Source: Reyranella humidisoli
GTDB lineage: Bacteria > Pseudomonadota > Alphaproteobacteria > Reyranellales > Reyranellaceae
Direction: 5' to 3'
Assembly (NCBI RefSeq): GCF_019039055.1
Contig: NZ_JAHOPB010000001.1
Span: 1,488,001 to 1,552,000, forward strand
DNA length: 64,000 nt
Shown here piece by piece: positions 49,375 to 58,501 of the stretch. The notes below the pieces were generated by a model, which was not told the origin of the DNA, made no database searches, and saw only the letters and a program-made list of their open reading frames with translations. Both the position numbers and the translations under genes were made by a program. Every line of letters begins with the position of its first letter. The first letter of the stretch is position 1.

Positions 49375-49977
49375 ATGGAAGCTTTCACCACGCTCGACGC
49401 GGTCGCGATCCCGATCGACCAGCCGAACCTCGACACCGACCAGATCATCCCGGCGCGCTTCCTCGGCAAGCCGCGCGACATGCAGGTCAGTGCGCTGTTC
49501 CACGACCTGCGCTACACGCCCGACAAGACGCCGCGGCCGGACTTCGTCACCAACATGCCGGCCTATGCCGGCGCGAAGATCGTGGTCGCGGAACGCAACT
49601 TCGCCTGCGGCTCCTCGCGCGAGAATGCCGTCACGGTGATGGTCGACAACGGCCTGCGGGCCTTCATCGCCCCGAGCTTCGGCGACATCTTCTTCAACAA
49701 CTGCTTCCAGAACGGTGCCCTGCCGATCCGCGTCGACGCCGCGCGTGCGGCCGAGCTGCGCGGGCTGCTGCACGCCTCGCCGGGCGCGAAGATCAAGATC
49801 GATCTCGCGGCCCAGACAGTGACCGGTCCGGACGGCAAGACCGACCGGTTCGAGATCGATTCCTTCCGCAAGGACTGCCTGCTGAAGGGTGCCGACGAGG
49901 TTACCCTGACGCTGGGCTACGACAAGGACATCAAGGCCTTCGAGGCCAGGCAGCGCCAGGAGATGAGCTGGCTGTAA
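49375..49977 (+). CDS. leuD: LeuD-like hydratase small subunit
   Basis: A 200-residue swivel-domain partner of the large subunit, 12 bases downstream. It has NLDTDQIIPARFL, NFACGSSREN and SFGDIFFNNCFQNGALPI. Typical LeuD reads CGSSREHAPWAL here; this one has an asparagine and AVTVM instead, near the active-site serine loop, which supports a different substrate. Confidence 0.8.
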   Translation: MEAFTTLDAVAIPIDQPNLDTDQIIPARFLGKPRDMQVSALFHDLRYTPDKTPRPDFVTNMPAYAGAKIVVAERNFACGSSRENAVTVMVDNGLRAFIAPSFGDIFFNNCFQNGALPIRVDAARAAELRGLLHASPGAKIKIDLAAQTVTGPDGKTDRFEIDSFRKDCLLKGADEVTLTLGYDKDIKAFEARQRQEMSWL

Positions 49978-50799
49978 CTACTTCGCCGGCCCGAAGCCCT
50001 GCAATGTCCAGACGAGCGGTGCGGGGTCGATGCGGACCTCGCCGGTCTGCGGCCGGTCGATGTCAATGATCAGCACGATGGCGAGGGTCCAGACCGCGAG
50101 CAGCACCACCGATAGCAGGAGCTGGCGGCTGCCGACGAGGCCGAACCCGTAGCCCACCGCCCCGACCGCGAAGATCGAGACGGTCAGGAGGAGCCGTAAT
50201 ATGTAGGCCGGCACATGGGCGTTCAGATTGCGCCTGTTCGTCAGCGACAGGTCGATCATCTCGTTGAGTGACGTGAGCAAGAGGCCCGAGATCGGCGTCG
50301 GCGAGCGTTCGGCCACGGTGCGGGCGAGGGCCCATATCTCGGACTGGAGGTTGTTCGTGCGCTGCAGCAGCTCCTCGGGCGGCGAGGGGTTCGAACCGGT
50401 CACTACCGCGATGCGGACTTCGGTGTACTCGCGCAAGAGCTTTTGCAGCGCCGCACCCTCTGCGCCCGTCCCGACGCTGGCGCGCAGCCAGACGGTGCCG
50501 ATCGCATTGGCCTCGGCCAGGACCGAATCGCGGCGCTGCTGGTAGCGGTCCGAAGCCATCGACAGCGAAACGCCCAGCAGGAACGCCAACAGACCCATCA
50601 TGCCGGCCGTCGCGAAATTGACCGACGATTTCTCGCCTTCGGTGGGGACATGACGACTGGCGGCGAGCCGCCCGAACCGGACGCCGATCTCAAGGGAGGC
50701 CAGCAGGATCAGCAGGACGAGGAGGCCGGCGAGGTGAAGGTTGCCGCTGGAAAGCCTGCCGAGGAAGGCGAACAACGTGTCGAAGGGGCCGAGGGACAT
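49978..50799 (-). CDS. DUF4239 / bestrophin-like membrane protein
   Basis: A 273-residue protein with two N-terminal membrane helices (residues 20-40 and 63-82), a helical cytosolic middle, and two closing helices near 200-245. This layout and the NFATAGMMGLLAFLLGVSLSMA (shortened) segment match DUF4239, a bestrophin-related group. Ion-channel function is not shown. It abuts the leuD stop and lies 75 bases after the cysteine-rich gene. Confidence 0.72.
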   Translation of the reverse strand: MSLGPFDTLFAFLGRLSSGNLHLAGLLVLLILLASLEIGVRFGRLAASRHVPTEGEKSSVNFATAGMMGLLAFLLGVSLSMASDRYQQRRDSVLAEANAIGTVWLRASVGTGAEGAALQKLLREYTEVRIAVVTGSNPSPPEELLQRTNNLQSEIWALARTVAERSPTPISGLLLTSLNEMIDLSLTNRRNLNAHVPAYILRLLLTVSIFAVGAVGYGFGLVGSRQLLLSVVLLAVWTLAIVLIIDIDRPQTGEVRIDPAPLVWTLQGFGPAK

Positions 50800-50874
50800 G
50801 CAGGCGAAGGATCGGCGATCAGTCCTCGCGGAACAAGGTCGATCTCGCCGGATCCGTCGCCATCCGCTCTTTGA

Positions 50875-51285
50875 CTAGGGTCCCGCCGCGCCCAGCGATA
50901 TCGCGGCGTCCCGGCAGGCCGTCTCGCATGCCCGGCAGGCCTTGGCGCACAGGCAGCAGTGGTCGTGCTCGTCGACATGCAGGTCGCATTCGGCGGCGCA
51001 GGCTTCGCAGAGTCCGGCACAGGTTTCGGCCATGCTTCGCAGCAGGACTGAATTGGAGGCGGTGACACGCGCCAGCGCCGGACCTGTGGTGGCGCAGGCC
51101 TCCGCGCAATCCAGCGCCAGCCGGATGCAGCGGGAGAGGCTGACCGCGGCATCGTCGAGGCTCACATCGGCACAGGAAACGCAGGCCTCGGCACAGGCAT
51201 GGCAGGCCTCGATGGCGCGCGCGAGGGGCGCGCTGAGGGACCCGCGGGCCGGCGGGAAGCGGGACGGCCTCGGATGCGCGTGCAT
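50875..51285 (-). CDS. Four-helix-bundle copper-storage-like protein (DUF326)
   Basis: A 136-residue protein with 17 cysteines set in C-x2-C and C-x3-C patterns along four amphipathic helices, as in the copper storage proteins Csp1/Csp3, which hold many Cu(I) ions inside the bundle. No signal peptide is seen, so it should be cytosolic like Csp3. ATG 51285 has a GGAGAC site; an upstream ATG at 51303 adds six residues. It follows hisH by 59 bases. Confidence 0.82.
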   Translation of the reverse strand: MHAHPRPSRFPPARGSLSAPLARAIEACHACAEACVSCADVSLDDAAVSLSRCIRLALDCAEACATTGPALARVTASNSVLLRSMAETCAGLCEACAAECDLHVDEHDHCCLCAKACRACETACRDAAISLGAAGP

Positions 51286-51344
51286 GGCGTCTCCTCTGTT
51301 CATGAACAGCGGAGAAACGCGCGCGAAGCCGGTTGGTTACGGGA

Positions 51345-51986
51345 TCAGGGTTTCCAGCGCAGGAAGTTGGCGATCAGCCGCAGGCCGGTGGCCTGGCTCT
51401 TCTCCGGATGGAACTGCGTGCCCGCGAGATTATCGCGGCCGACGATGGCCGTGACCGGTCCGCCATAGTCGGTCAGTCCCAGCACCGTTTCGGGCTTGCT
51501 GGCCGCAAGCTGGAAGGAATGGACGAAATAGGCATGGTCGTGCGGGTGGATCCCGTCGAGCAACGCGTGCGCCTTGAGGTCCGACAGCTCGTTCCAGCCC
51601 ATGTGCGGAATCTTGAGATGATCCTTGCCCGGTTCTATGCGCACCACGTCGCCGGCGATCCAGTCGAGCCCGGCATGGATGCCGTATTCGACGCCGCGGG
51701 TGGCCATGAGCTGCATGCCCACGCAGATGCCGAGGAAAGGCTTGCCGCGCTCGATCACTTCGCGCTGCAACGTGTCGACCATGCCCGGCACGCCATAGAG
51801 GCCGGCGCGGCAGTCGGCGAAGGCGCCGACGCCCGGCAGCACGATGCGGTCGGCGGCGGCGACCTCGGCCGGTGACGACGTCACCAGCACGCGCGGGTCC
51901 GTGCCCGCCTCGCGCGCGGCGCGCTCGAAGGCCTTGGCGGCAGAGCGCAGGTTGCCGGAGCCGTAGTCGACGATTGCGACGGTCAT
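51345..51986 (-). CDS. hisH: Imidazole glycerol phosphate synthase subunit HisH
   Basis: A 213-residue class I glutamine amidotransferase that feeds ammonia to HisF in histidine synthesis. The triad is C88 (LGICVGMQ), H193 and E195 (QFHPEKS). hisB lies 10 bases upstream. hisA and hisF, often next in line, are absent; a cysteine-rich protein gene takes their place. Confidence 0.95.
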   Translation of the reverse strand: MTVAIVDYGSGNLRSAAKAFERAAREAGTDPRVLVTSSPAEVAAADRIVLPGVGAFADCRAGLYGVPGMVDTLQREVIERGKPFLGICVGMQLMATRGVEYGIHAGLDWIAGDVVRIEPGKDHLKIPHMGWNELSDLKAHALLDGIHPHDHAYFVHSFQLAASKPETVLGLTDYGGPVTAIVGRDNLAGTQFHPEKSQATGLRLIANFLRWKP

Positions 51987-51996
51987 GTCGGGGTGC

Positions 51997-52638
51997 CTAG
52001 AGCACGCCCTTGGTGCTGGGCACCGCCGTCGTCTGCCGCGGGTCGATCTCGACCGCGACGCGCAGCGCCCGGGCGATGCCCTTGAAGCAGCTCTCGACGA
52101 TGTGGTGGTTGTTCTCGCCGTAGTGGTTCCACACGTGCAGCGTCAGGCCGCCCAGCTGGGCGAAGGCCTGGAACCATTCCTTGAACAGCTCGGTGTCCAT
52201 CGTGCCAAGCTTTGGCTTGGTGAATTCGACCTTCCAGATCAGGTACGGCCGGTTCGACGCATCGAGCGCCACCTCGGTCAGCGTCTCGTCCATCGGGATG
52301 GTGGCGCTGCCGTAGCGGCGGATGCCCTTGCGGTCGCCCAGCGCCTTGGACAGGCACTCGCCCAGCACGATGCCGGCATCTTCCGTCGTGTGATGATAGT
52401 CGATGTGCAGGTCGCCCTCGGCGCGCAGCGTGATGTCGATCAGGCTGTGGCGGGAGAGCTGCTCGAGCATGTGGTCGAGGAAGCCGATGCCGGTCTTGAT
52501 GTCGTAGACGCCGGTGCCGTCGAGGTTGATGGCGGCGGCGATGCGGGTTTCCTTGGTCGCCCGCTCCACGGTCGCGCGTCGTCCGCCGGCGCCGGGTGTG
52601 GTCAAGGGAGTGGTGGTCGTGGCCATGGGGAGGTTCAT
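51997..52638 (-). CDS. hisB: Imidazoleglycerol-phosphate dehydratase HisB
   Basis: A 213-residue single-function dehydratase of histidine synthesis. Metal-binding histidine motifs are [14 protein letters not shown], and [12 protein letters not shown] 52638 overlaps the EamA-type gene stop by 4 bases; ATG 52626 (MATTT) is the alternative start and would drop four residues. Confidence 0.95.
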   Translation of the reverse strand: MNLPMATTTTPLTTPGAGGRRATVERATKETRIAAAINLDGTGVYDIKTGIGFLDHMLEQLSRHSLIDITLRAEGDLHIDYHHTTEDAGIVLGECLSKALGDRKGIRRYGSATIPMDETLTEVALDASNRPYLIWKVEFTKPKLGTMDTELFKEWFQAFAQLGGLTLHVWNHYGENNHHIVESCFKGIARALRVAVEIDPRQTTAVPSTKGVL

Positions 52639-53543
52639 ACAGGAACGCGGGCGGCACGGTCGAGCGCGACACGCGTCAGAATGACGCCGGCCAGCACGAT
52701 CAGCCCGCCCAGCACCCGGGCGGTGGTGAGCGGATCGCCGAAGAAGGCCGCCGAGAGACCGACCCCGGCCACCGGGATCAGGTACATGTAGACCATGACC
52801 CGGCTGACCCCGAGCCGCTCCAGCCCGGCGGTGAGGCCAAGGAAGGCGACGCCCACCGGGAAGATGGCAGTGTAGAGCCAGAAGCCCAGCAGCCTGTCGT
52901 CGAGCCGTCCGAACTCGCTCAAGGAATCGAAAGCGAGCGAGATCGGCACCAGTACGAGCGAGCCGAGCAGGGTCGTCCAGGCCATGACCGGAAGCGCGCC
53001 CAGCCGCTGATTGTATGGCGCGCAGCGCTCAACATAGAGCGCCCAGGCGAAAGCCGAGAGCATCCAGAGCAGGGTGCCGTCCAGGCTGCCGAACGACAGC
53101 GTGACCGAGGTGAGGCTGTTGTTCACGACCAGCACGACGCCCGCGAAAGCCAGTACGATGCCGGCCCAGCCCAGCCCCGGCAGCCGCCGCCCGCCGAACC
53201 AGGCGAGGATCGCGGAGAAGGCGGTGGTGGTGGTCATCACGATCGAGCCCAGGCTCGGCGCGGTGCGCGTCATCGCCAGGCCCCAACAGGCCTGGAACAG
53301 GGTGACGCCGATCAATGAGAGCAGGAACAGCGGCACCCAGTCGCGCCGCGCCAGACCGAGCGGCCGGCCCATCAACGCCATGGCGGCGAACAGGAAGAGG
53401 CTCGCGATCAGGTAGCGCGAGCCGCTGTAGAGCAGCGGACTCATGACCTGGAGCACGTCCTTGGCGAAGGGATAGCTCGATCCCATCAGAATGGCCGTGC
53501 CGAACATGATGAGGTCGCCCGTGTAGCGGCGTTCTGCTTTCAC
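52635..53543 (-). CDS. EamA-family (DMT) transporter
   Basis: A 302-residue membrane protein with ten helices in two EamA repeats. The first begins [20 protein letters not shown]; the second contains [20 protein letters not shown]. Such proteins export amino acids or metabolites; the cargo is unknown. Coupled by overlap to hisB. Confidence 0.87.
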   Translation of the reverse strand: MKAERRYTGDLIMFGTAILMGSSYPFAKDVLQVMSPLLYSGSRYLIASLFLFAAMALMGRPLGLARRDWVPLFLLSLIGVTLFQACWGLAMTRTAPSLGSIVMTTTTAFSAILAWFGGRRLPGLGWAGIVLAFAGVVLVVNNSLTSVTLSFGSLDGTLLWMLSAFAWALYVERCAPYNQRLGALPVMAWTTLLGSLVLVPISLAFDSLSEFGRLDDRLLGFWLYTAIFPVGVAFLGLTAGLERLGVSRVMVYMYLIPVAGVGLSAAFFGDPLTTARVLGGLIVLAGVILTRVALDRAARVPV

Positions 53544-53554
53544 TCGTTCCTCAG

Positions 53555-53585
53555 TCCTCTCCGCCCGCGCAGCCGGGGGAGAGGA
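53555..53585. repeat. Short inverted repeat between acyl-CoA dehydrogenase and EamA genes
   Basis: TCCTCTCC (53555-53562) pairs with GGAGAGGA (53578-53585) around a GC-rich 15-base loop in the 61-base gap. It may act as a stem-loop after the acyl-CoA dehydrogenase gene; no T run follows. Confidence 0.4.
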
Positions 53586-53604
53586 GGAAAGAGGGATTAT
53601 TCAC

Positions 53605-54876
53605 TTACTGCTTCGGCGCCGTCGACGTCTTCTGGGCGCCCCAGAAGCCGAACAGCGTGCCGGCGACGCGGCGGATCTGGATCTCCTCCGAGCCTTCGGT
53701 GATGCGGTAGCGGCGGTGGTGGCGGTAGATGTGCTCGAACGGCGTGTGGCGCGAATAGCCGATGCCGCCATGGACCTGCATGGCACGGTCGGCGGCGTCG
53801 CACACCAGCCGGTTGGCGCGGTAGTTCGACATGGCGACCCATTCCGAGACGTTCATGTGGTGCTCGCGGTCGAGATGCCACGCCGTCTTGCGCACCAGCC
53901 CGCGCGTCATCTCGGCCTCGGTGTGCAGCTCCGCCAGCGGGAACTGGATCGCCTGGTTGGTCGCCAGCGCCTTGCCGAACACCTTGCGGTTCTTGGCGTA
54001 GGCCACGGACATGTCGATGCAGTATTGCGCCGCGCCAAGGCTCGACGCGGCCTGGCGGATGCGGTTCTCGTGAACGAAGGTCTGCGCCACGTCGAGGCCG
54101 CGGCCTTCCTCGCCCAGCATGGTCGAGCCCGGCACCGTGACGTTGGTCAGCGACACCTCGGCATGGTCGGACGGCATGTTGAACGTCCACCACATGTATT
54201 CGATCTTGAAGCCTTGGGTCTTCACCGGCACCAGGAACGCCGAGATGCCGCGCGCATCGCCGTCCTTGCCCGAGGTGCGGGCGAAGACGAGGTCGACCGT
54301 GGCGGTATGCATGCCGGTGTTGAACCGCTTCATGCCGTTGATCACCCAGTCGGAGCCCTGCTTCGTCGCGGTGGTCTCCATGAAGGTGGCGTCGGAACCG
54401 TGCAGCGGCTCGGTGAGGCCGAAGCCGATGCGCTCGGTGCCCTTGAACATGCCCTCGATGTAGCGGTCCTTCTGCTCCTGCGTGCCGAAACGATGCAGCA
54501 GCAGCGCGACGGGGAAGTTGCCGACGATCGAGCTTTCGTTCTGCAGGTCGTTGTGCAGGCCAAGGCCCTTGTGCGCGAGATGCTCGCGGATCAGCGCCAT
54601 GGCGAGGTTGGAGCCGTTCTTGCCGCCCAGTTCCTTCGGCAGGCCGAAACGCAGGTGACCGGCCTTGTCGGCCCGGCGCTTCATTTCCGCCAGCAGCTCC
54701 TCCCATTCGTGCCGCGGCTGACCGTCATTGTCCCAGTCGGTGCGGGCGTGCTCGCGGCGATGGTCGAAGAAGCGGATATTGTCGTCCTGCCGTTCCAGCG
54801 GCCGGATCTCGCGCTCGATGAACTCGTCGAGTTCACGCAGATAGGCTGCGATGTCGGCGGGAATGTTGAAATCCAT
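53605..54876 (-). CDS. Acyl-CoA dehydrogenase
   Basis: A 423-residue flavoenzyme that oxidises acyl-CoA thioesters. FAD-contact segments GFGLTEPLHGSDATFMETTA (core GLTEP) and the YRITEGSEEIQIRR end with the base glutamate region are clear, as is MQVHGGIGYSRHTPFEH. Substrate chain length is unknown. ATG 54876 follows AAGGA. A possible operator sits 14-31 bases upstream. Confidence 0.9.
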   Translation of the reverse strand: MDFNIPADIAAYLRELDEFIEREIRPLERQDDNIRFFDHRREHARTDWDNDGQPRHEWEELLAEMKRRADKAGHLRFGLPKELGGKNGSNLAMALIREHLAHKGLGLHNDLQNESSIVGNFPVALLLHRFGTQEQKDRYIEGMFKGTERIGFGLTEPLHGSDATFMETTATKQGSDWVINGMKRFNTGMHTATVDLVFARTSGKDGDARGISAFLVPVKTQGFKIEYMWWTFNMPSDHAEVSLTNVTVPGSTMLGEEGRGLDVAQTFVHENRIRQAASSLGAAQYCIDMSVAYAKNRKVFGKALATNQAIQFPLAELHTEAEMTRGLVRKTAWHLDREHHMNVSEWVAMSNYRANRLVCDAADRAMQVHGGIGYSRHTPFEHIYRHHRRYRITEGSEEIQIRRVAGTLFGFWGAQKTSTAPKQ

Positions 54877-54889
54877 AGTGAGCTTCCTT

Positions 54890-54907
54890 GGTAAACGGTT
54901 GTTCACC
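54890..54907. promoter_or_regulatory. Imperfect palindrome upstream of acyl-CoA dehydrogenase
   Basis: GGTAAAC (54890-54896), GGTT, GTTCACC (54901-54907) is symmetric in six of seven pairs. It resembles TetR/PsrA-type fatty-acid regulator sites (AAAC-N4-GTTT-like). No regulator gene is next to it. Confidence 0.35.
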
Positions 54908-55093
54908 TCATACCACAGGACGCCGACCCGCTGCCTTTCCAATCGTGCGAAGAGCGCCCTTGCGGGGCGCTCTTCTGGTCGGTGCCACATGGGCGCGAGG
55001 CAGGTCGGGTCAGATGACGCCGACGATGCCGATGAGGCGAACCATCACGCTCAGCGCTGTCGGCGCCGTCGAGTTGATCTTGTCGACGGCCTT

Positions 55094-55396
55094 TCAGATC
55101 GCGTCCGCCCGCTGATACAGGGCCTCGATCACGGACATCAGTTCCTTTGCCGTCAGGCGACTCTCGCGGGCACTGCGGACAAGTTCGTCATGGGCCGCCA
55201 GTGTCTTCTGGGAGAGTCGGGCAAGGTCGACGGACTGGAGTTCGGCCGTTCCCGCCTGGGCAGAGGCGATGGCCTCGAGCGCCGCGCGCCTGTCGGCGGA
55301 GAAGGCGACCGTCCTCGGGATGACGTTGTAGGTGAGAACCCGGTTGTTCAGGTCCTCTGCCGCGCCGTCGGCGATCGTGCGCTGGAATTCGGCCAT
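55094..55396 (-). CDS. Hypothetical helical protein
   Basis: About 100 residues, mostly helical, with alternating AALEAIASAQAG, DLARLSQKTLAAHDELV and ELMSVIEALYQ heptad-like runs. No family is recognised. The start is uncertain: ATG 55396 begins the sensible part, but the frame is open to ATG 55498. After the TGA at 55094-55096 the frame goes on for 27 codons of protein-like sequence to a stop at 55010-55012. The stretches 54908-55009 and 55397-55610 show no clear gene. Confidence 0.45.
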   Translation of the reverse strand: MAEFQRTIADGAAEDLNNRVLTYNVIPRTVAFSADRRAALEAIASAQAGTAELQSVDLARLSQKTLAAHDELVRSARESRLTAKELMSVIEALYQRADAI

Positions 55397-55610
55397 CAGG
55401 CTCAGTCCGCCGCTTCGTGGCCTGACCCTGCGATCATTCGCTTGACGCCTTGGAGGGGTCTTGGAGGCGTGCCGCTCGTCACTCCGTGGGTTCACCACAG
55501 AGAGCCGCGAATCCCTTCATTCCGCGAACGTGGGGATTGCCACAGAGGTTTTCCGATCGGCCGGCCTAGCGTGCGTCCAGACACAGCGGTGTCGTTCGGG
55601 AGAAGCACAA

Positions 55611-56444
55611 ATGGCTCAGTTCAACATGGAGATCGCGGCGCCGACTTTGCCGCTCAGCGCGACCAGCGGCGACAAGGACATACTGCGTCTTCAGGAATGG
55701 CTCGTCGTCCGCGGCATCGGTGTCGGCGAGAACGGAAACGCCGCGCCCGGAACGGCGGCCTCGGTCGGAATCGACGGAGACTTCGGTCCATCGACCCAGG
55801 CCGGTTGCGCGACCTTCGCCGCCGCCGCCGGTCTTCCGTCTGCCGCCGTCAACGCCACGTTCTGGCAGGCGCTGACCGTCGGGATGGCGACGGCCTTCGC
55901 TTTCCAGTCCACGTGTCCGAATGTCGGCGACGCGGTGATCGAGACGGCGCGCGCGCATCTCGTCCAAAGGCCCCTCGAGGCGCGGCGCTTCGTCGACAGT
56001 GAGCTCAGGGGGCGCGACAATTCCGGCCCCTGGGTGCGGGCCTACTGCCTCGGCATCTCGGACCAATGGTGCCAGGGTGCTGCCTCGCAATGGGTGAAGC
56101 AGGCCTTCGCCGCCCTGGGCAGGCCGTTGCCGTTTCCCCTGGATGGCCAGGGAATTGCGCCGCTCTATGTTCCCTCCATCGTCGGGTCGGCCCGCAGGAA
56201 CAATCGTCTCGTGTCCGGTGCAAGCACCACTGCGGTTCCGGCGGGCTCCTTCTTCTTCGTGCGCGGCACGATCAACGGGCAGCAGAGTCACGTTCACGTC
56301 GGCGTGGTGATTTCGCCGATACGACCGGACGGTAGATTCGACACGATCGAGGGTAACGCCAACACTGATGGCGGCCAGAACGGATGGGAGGTTTGTCAGC
56401 GAACCAGATCGCGGGCGACCTGCGATTTCGGCGTGCTGGCGTGA
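55611..56444 (+). CDS. Peptidoglycan-binding and CHAP-like amidase protein
   Basis: A 277-residue protein. Residues 20-100 form a PG_binding_1-like domain (GIDGDFGPSTQAG); residues 115-277 look like a CHAP cysteine amidase with C154 (DQWCQGAASQWV), H229 (SHVHVGVVI) and N249 (IEGNAN) as triad candidates. No signal peptide is seen, unusual for a wall enzyme unless released by lysis or a secretion system. ATG 55611 follows GGGAGA. No immunity or phage genes are adjacent. It is convergent with the histidine kinase gene. Confidence 0.7.
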   Translation: MAQFNMEIAAPTLPLSATSGDKDILRLQEWLVVRGIGVGENGNAAPGTAASVGIDGDFGPSTQAGCATFAAAAGLPSAAVNATFWQALTVGMATAFAFQSTCPNVGDAVIETARAHLVQRPLEARRFVDSELRGRDNSGPWVRAYCLGISDQWCQGAASQWVKQAFAALGRPLPFPLDGQGIAPLYVPSIVGSARRNNRLVSGASTTAVPAGSFFFVRGTINGQQSHVHVGVVISPIRPDGRFDTIEGNANTDGGQNGWEVCQRTRSRATCDFGVLA

Positions 56445-56481
56445 CACTCGTATGCGGTCGACAAGCCGAAGATCAGGCGGC

Positions 56482-57747
56482 TCATCCCGTCGGCAGGTCG
56501 ACCCGGAAGCGGCTGCCGCCGCCTTCTGCAGCAAGGCAAACCGCGTCGCCGCCATGGCGGCGGGCGATGTCGAGGACGAGAGCCAGGCCGAGTCCGCTGC
56601 CGCGCCCGCTCTCCGCCGAGCCGGCCATGCGATAGAAGGGCTCGAAGATGCGCTGGCGCTCGGCTTCGGGGACGCCAGGGCCTCGATCGGTCACTTCGAG
56701 GACGGCGCAATCGGACTCGCGAGTGACCGACACGGCGACTGAATCGTCGCCGTCCTTGCCGGTGCCGTAGCGCTGGGCGTTCTCGACGAGATTGCGGACC
56801 AGGCGGCGCAGCAGGGTGCGGTCGCCGTTGACGGTCACGGGTTCGCCGCTCACCTCGACGTCGTAGTGCGAGGCTTCCTCGGCGGCGAGCGCCAGCAGGT
56901 CGATCGGCTCGTGTCTTTCCAATGTTGGCAAAGCTTCCAGCCGGCTTGCCAGGAGGATCTGCTCGATGAGCTGGTCGAGTTCGGCCACGTCGCGCTTCAG
57001 CGATTCGCGCGTCCGGGGATCGGCGGCGTCGCCCAGCAGTGAGGCGGCGACCGAAATGCGGGTGAGCGGCGTGCGCAGCTCGTGACTGGCATTGGCCAGC
57101 AGCAGCCGGTGGGCCGCCACCAGCTCCTCGATGCGCTGCGCCGAGCGGTTGAAGCTCGCGGCCAGCGCGGCCACTTCGTCGCGACCCTCCACCTTCACGC
57201 GGGCGCCGAGATCGCCGTGGCCCAGCCGGTCGACGCCGGTCTTGAGCCGTTCGAGCCGCCGGCCGAGGCCGCGCACCACGGGAAACGAGCCGACCGCGAC
57301 GGCGATGGCGACGAGAGCCAGTGCCGCCGCGATCCAGTAGATGGGGTTGGGCCGTTCCCGGACCTGACGCGCCACCAGCCAGCGGCCGTCGGGCAGTTGC
57401 AGCACGAAGTTCGGCCCACCGGGGCCGCGACGCCAGCCGGTGCGGGCGCGACTCGGCTCGAAGCGCGGCGGCGGCTTGCCGGCCATGGCGATCATGTCGC
57501 CGTCGGGTTCGTAGAGCGCGATGTCGAAGCGCAGCTTGCGCTGCAGCGCCTCGATCGCGCGCTGCTGCTCGGGCCGCGGTGCGTTGCTGTCGGGTAGCAG
57601 CGCGCCGGTCAGTTCCGCCGCGACGTCGAGATATTGCGGCGTGCGGTTGTCGTCGTCCGCCAGCCGCCACAGCAGCACCGCCGCGCCGACGAACACCGCC
57701 AGCACGACGAGGATGGTGACGTAGAATTGCAGGTAGAGGCGCTGCAT
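56482..57747 (-). CDS. Sensor histidine kinase, CpxA-like
   Basis: A 421-residue kinase. Membrane helices at 9-29 and 137-158 flank a 105-residue periplasmic sensor; HAMP spans about 160-212; HisKA has H222 (NASHELRTP); HATPase_c has NLVENAQRYG, DRGPGVP and GRGSGLGLA. The pairing with a CpxR-like regulator and a Spy-like chaperone gene suggests it senses envelope protein damage or metals. It starts 3 bases after the regulator. Confidence 0.88.
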   Translation of the reverse strand: MQRLYLQFYVTILVVLAVFVGAAVLLWRLADDDNRTPQYLDVAAELTGALLPDSNAPRPEQQRAIEALQRKLRFDIALYEPDGDMIAMAGKPPPRFEPSRARTGWRRGPGGPNFVLQLPDGRWLVARQVRERPNPIYWIAAALALVAIAVAVGSFPVVRGLGRRLERLKTGVDRLGHGDLGARVKVEGRDEVAALAASFNRSAQRIEELVAAHRLLLANASHELRTPLTRISVAASLLGDAADPRTRESLKRDVAELDQLIEQILLASRLEALPTLERHEPIDLLALAAEEASHYDVEVSGEPVTVNGDRTLLRRLVRNLVENAQRYGTGKDGDDSVAVSVTRESDCAVLEVTDRGPGVPEAERQRIFEPFYRMAGSAESGRGSGLGLALVLDIARRHGGDAVCLAAEGGGSRFRVDLPTG

Positions 57748-57750
57748 GGG

Positions 57751-58479
57751 CTAGCGGTCCTGGTCCCTGGCGAAGACGTAGCCGGTGCCGCGCAGGGTCA
57801 GGATGCGGCGCGGTTTCTTCGGATCGTCCTCGATGGCGGCGCGGATGCGGCTGATATGGACGTCGACCGAGCGGTCGAAGGCTTCGAGCTTCTCGCCCTT
57901 CAACACGTCCATCAGTGCGTCGCGCGAGAGGACGCGGCCGGCGCGCTCGGCCAGCGCCAGCAGAATCGCGAACTGGTACGAGGTGATGGCGCGCTCCTCG
58001 CCGTCGATCCTCACGACGCGCGCCCCCTTGTCGATCTCGAGGCGGCCGAAGCGAAGAACGTCGGCTTTCGCTGCGGTGCCGCCCTTGCGGCGCAGGATGG
58101 CGCGCAGGCGGGCCTGCAATTCGCGCGGCTCGAAGGGCTTGGCGAGATAGTCGTCGGCGCCCAGTTCGAGGCCGACCACGCGGTCCATCGGCTCGCCGCG
58201 CGCCGTCAGCATCAGGATCGGGACGTCGCTGCTGCCGCGCAGGCGGCGGCAGAGATCGAGGCCGTCGGCGTCGGGCAGCATGAGGTCAAGGATGACCGCG
58301 TCGAAAGTCTCGCGCTTCAGCTGGGCTTCGCCGTCGCGGCCGGTGCCAGCGACGGTCACACGAAAGCCCGCCCCGCCGAGATAGTCGGAAACCATCCCGG
58401 CGAGGCGGTCGTCGTCGTCGATCATCAGGATGCGCTCGGCCATCTGCTCAGTATCGGACCGGCGCGGTCCCGATGTCAT
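57751..58479 (-). CDS. OmpR-family response regulator, CpxR-like
   Basis: A 242-residue regulator with phospho-acceptor D65 (VILDLMLPD) and a winged helix ending FDRSVDVHISRIRAAI and TLRGTGYVF. The recognition helix region closely resembles CpxR (FDRAIDMHISNLR). Start ATG 58479 is used; ATG 58443 (MAERIL) is possible. It should bind the GTAAA-N5-GTAAA site at 59050. Confidence 0.88.
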   Translation of the reverse strand: MTSGPRRSDTEQMAERILMIDDDDRLAGMVSDYLGGAGFRVTVAGTGRDGEAQLKRETFDAVILDLMLPDADGLDLCRRLRGSSDVPILMLTARGEPMDRVVGLELGADDYLAKPFEPRELQARLRAILRRKGGTAAKADVLRFGRLEIDKGARVVRIDGEERAITSYQFAILLALAERAGRVLSRDALMDVLKGEKLEAFDRSVDVHISRIRAAIEDDPKKPRRILTLRGTGYVFARDQDR

Positions 58480-58501
58480 CTTCCGTCAGTCCTTGCTTGC
58501 T

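Noticed and set aside
47905..49773. 622-codon open frame antisense to the leuC/leuD-like genes
   Set aside because: Same cause; sense genes are certain and the antisense product is rich in D, R and H with no fold signs.
54888..55115. Small plus-strand frame upstream of the helical gene
   Set aside because: No ribosome site, no motif, and it overlaps the likely acyl-CoA dehydrogenase control region.
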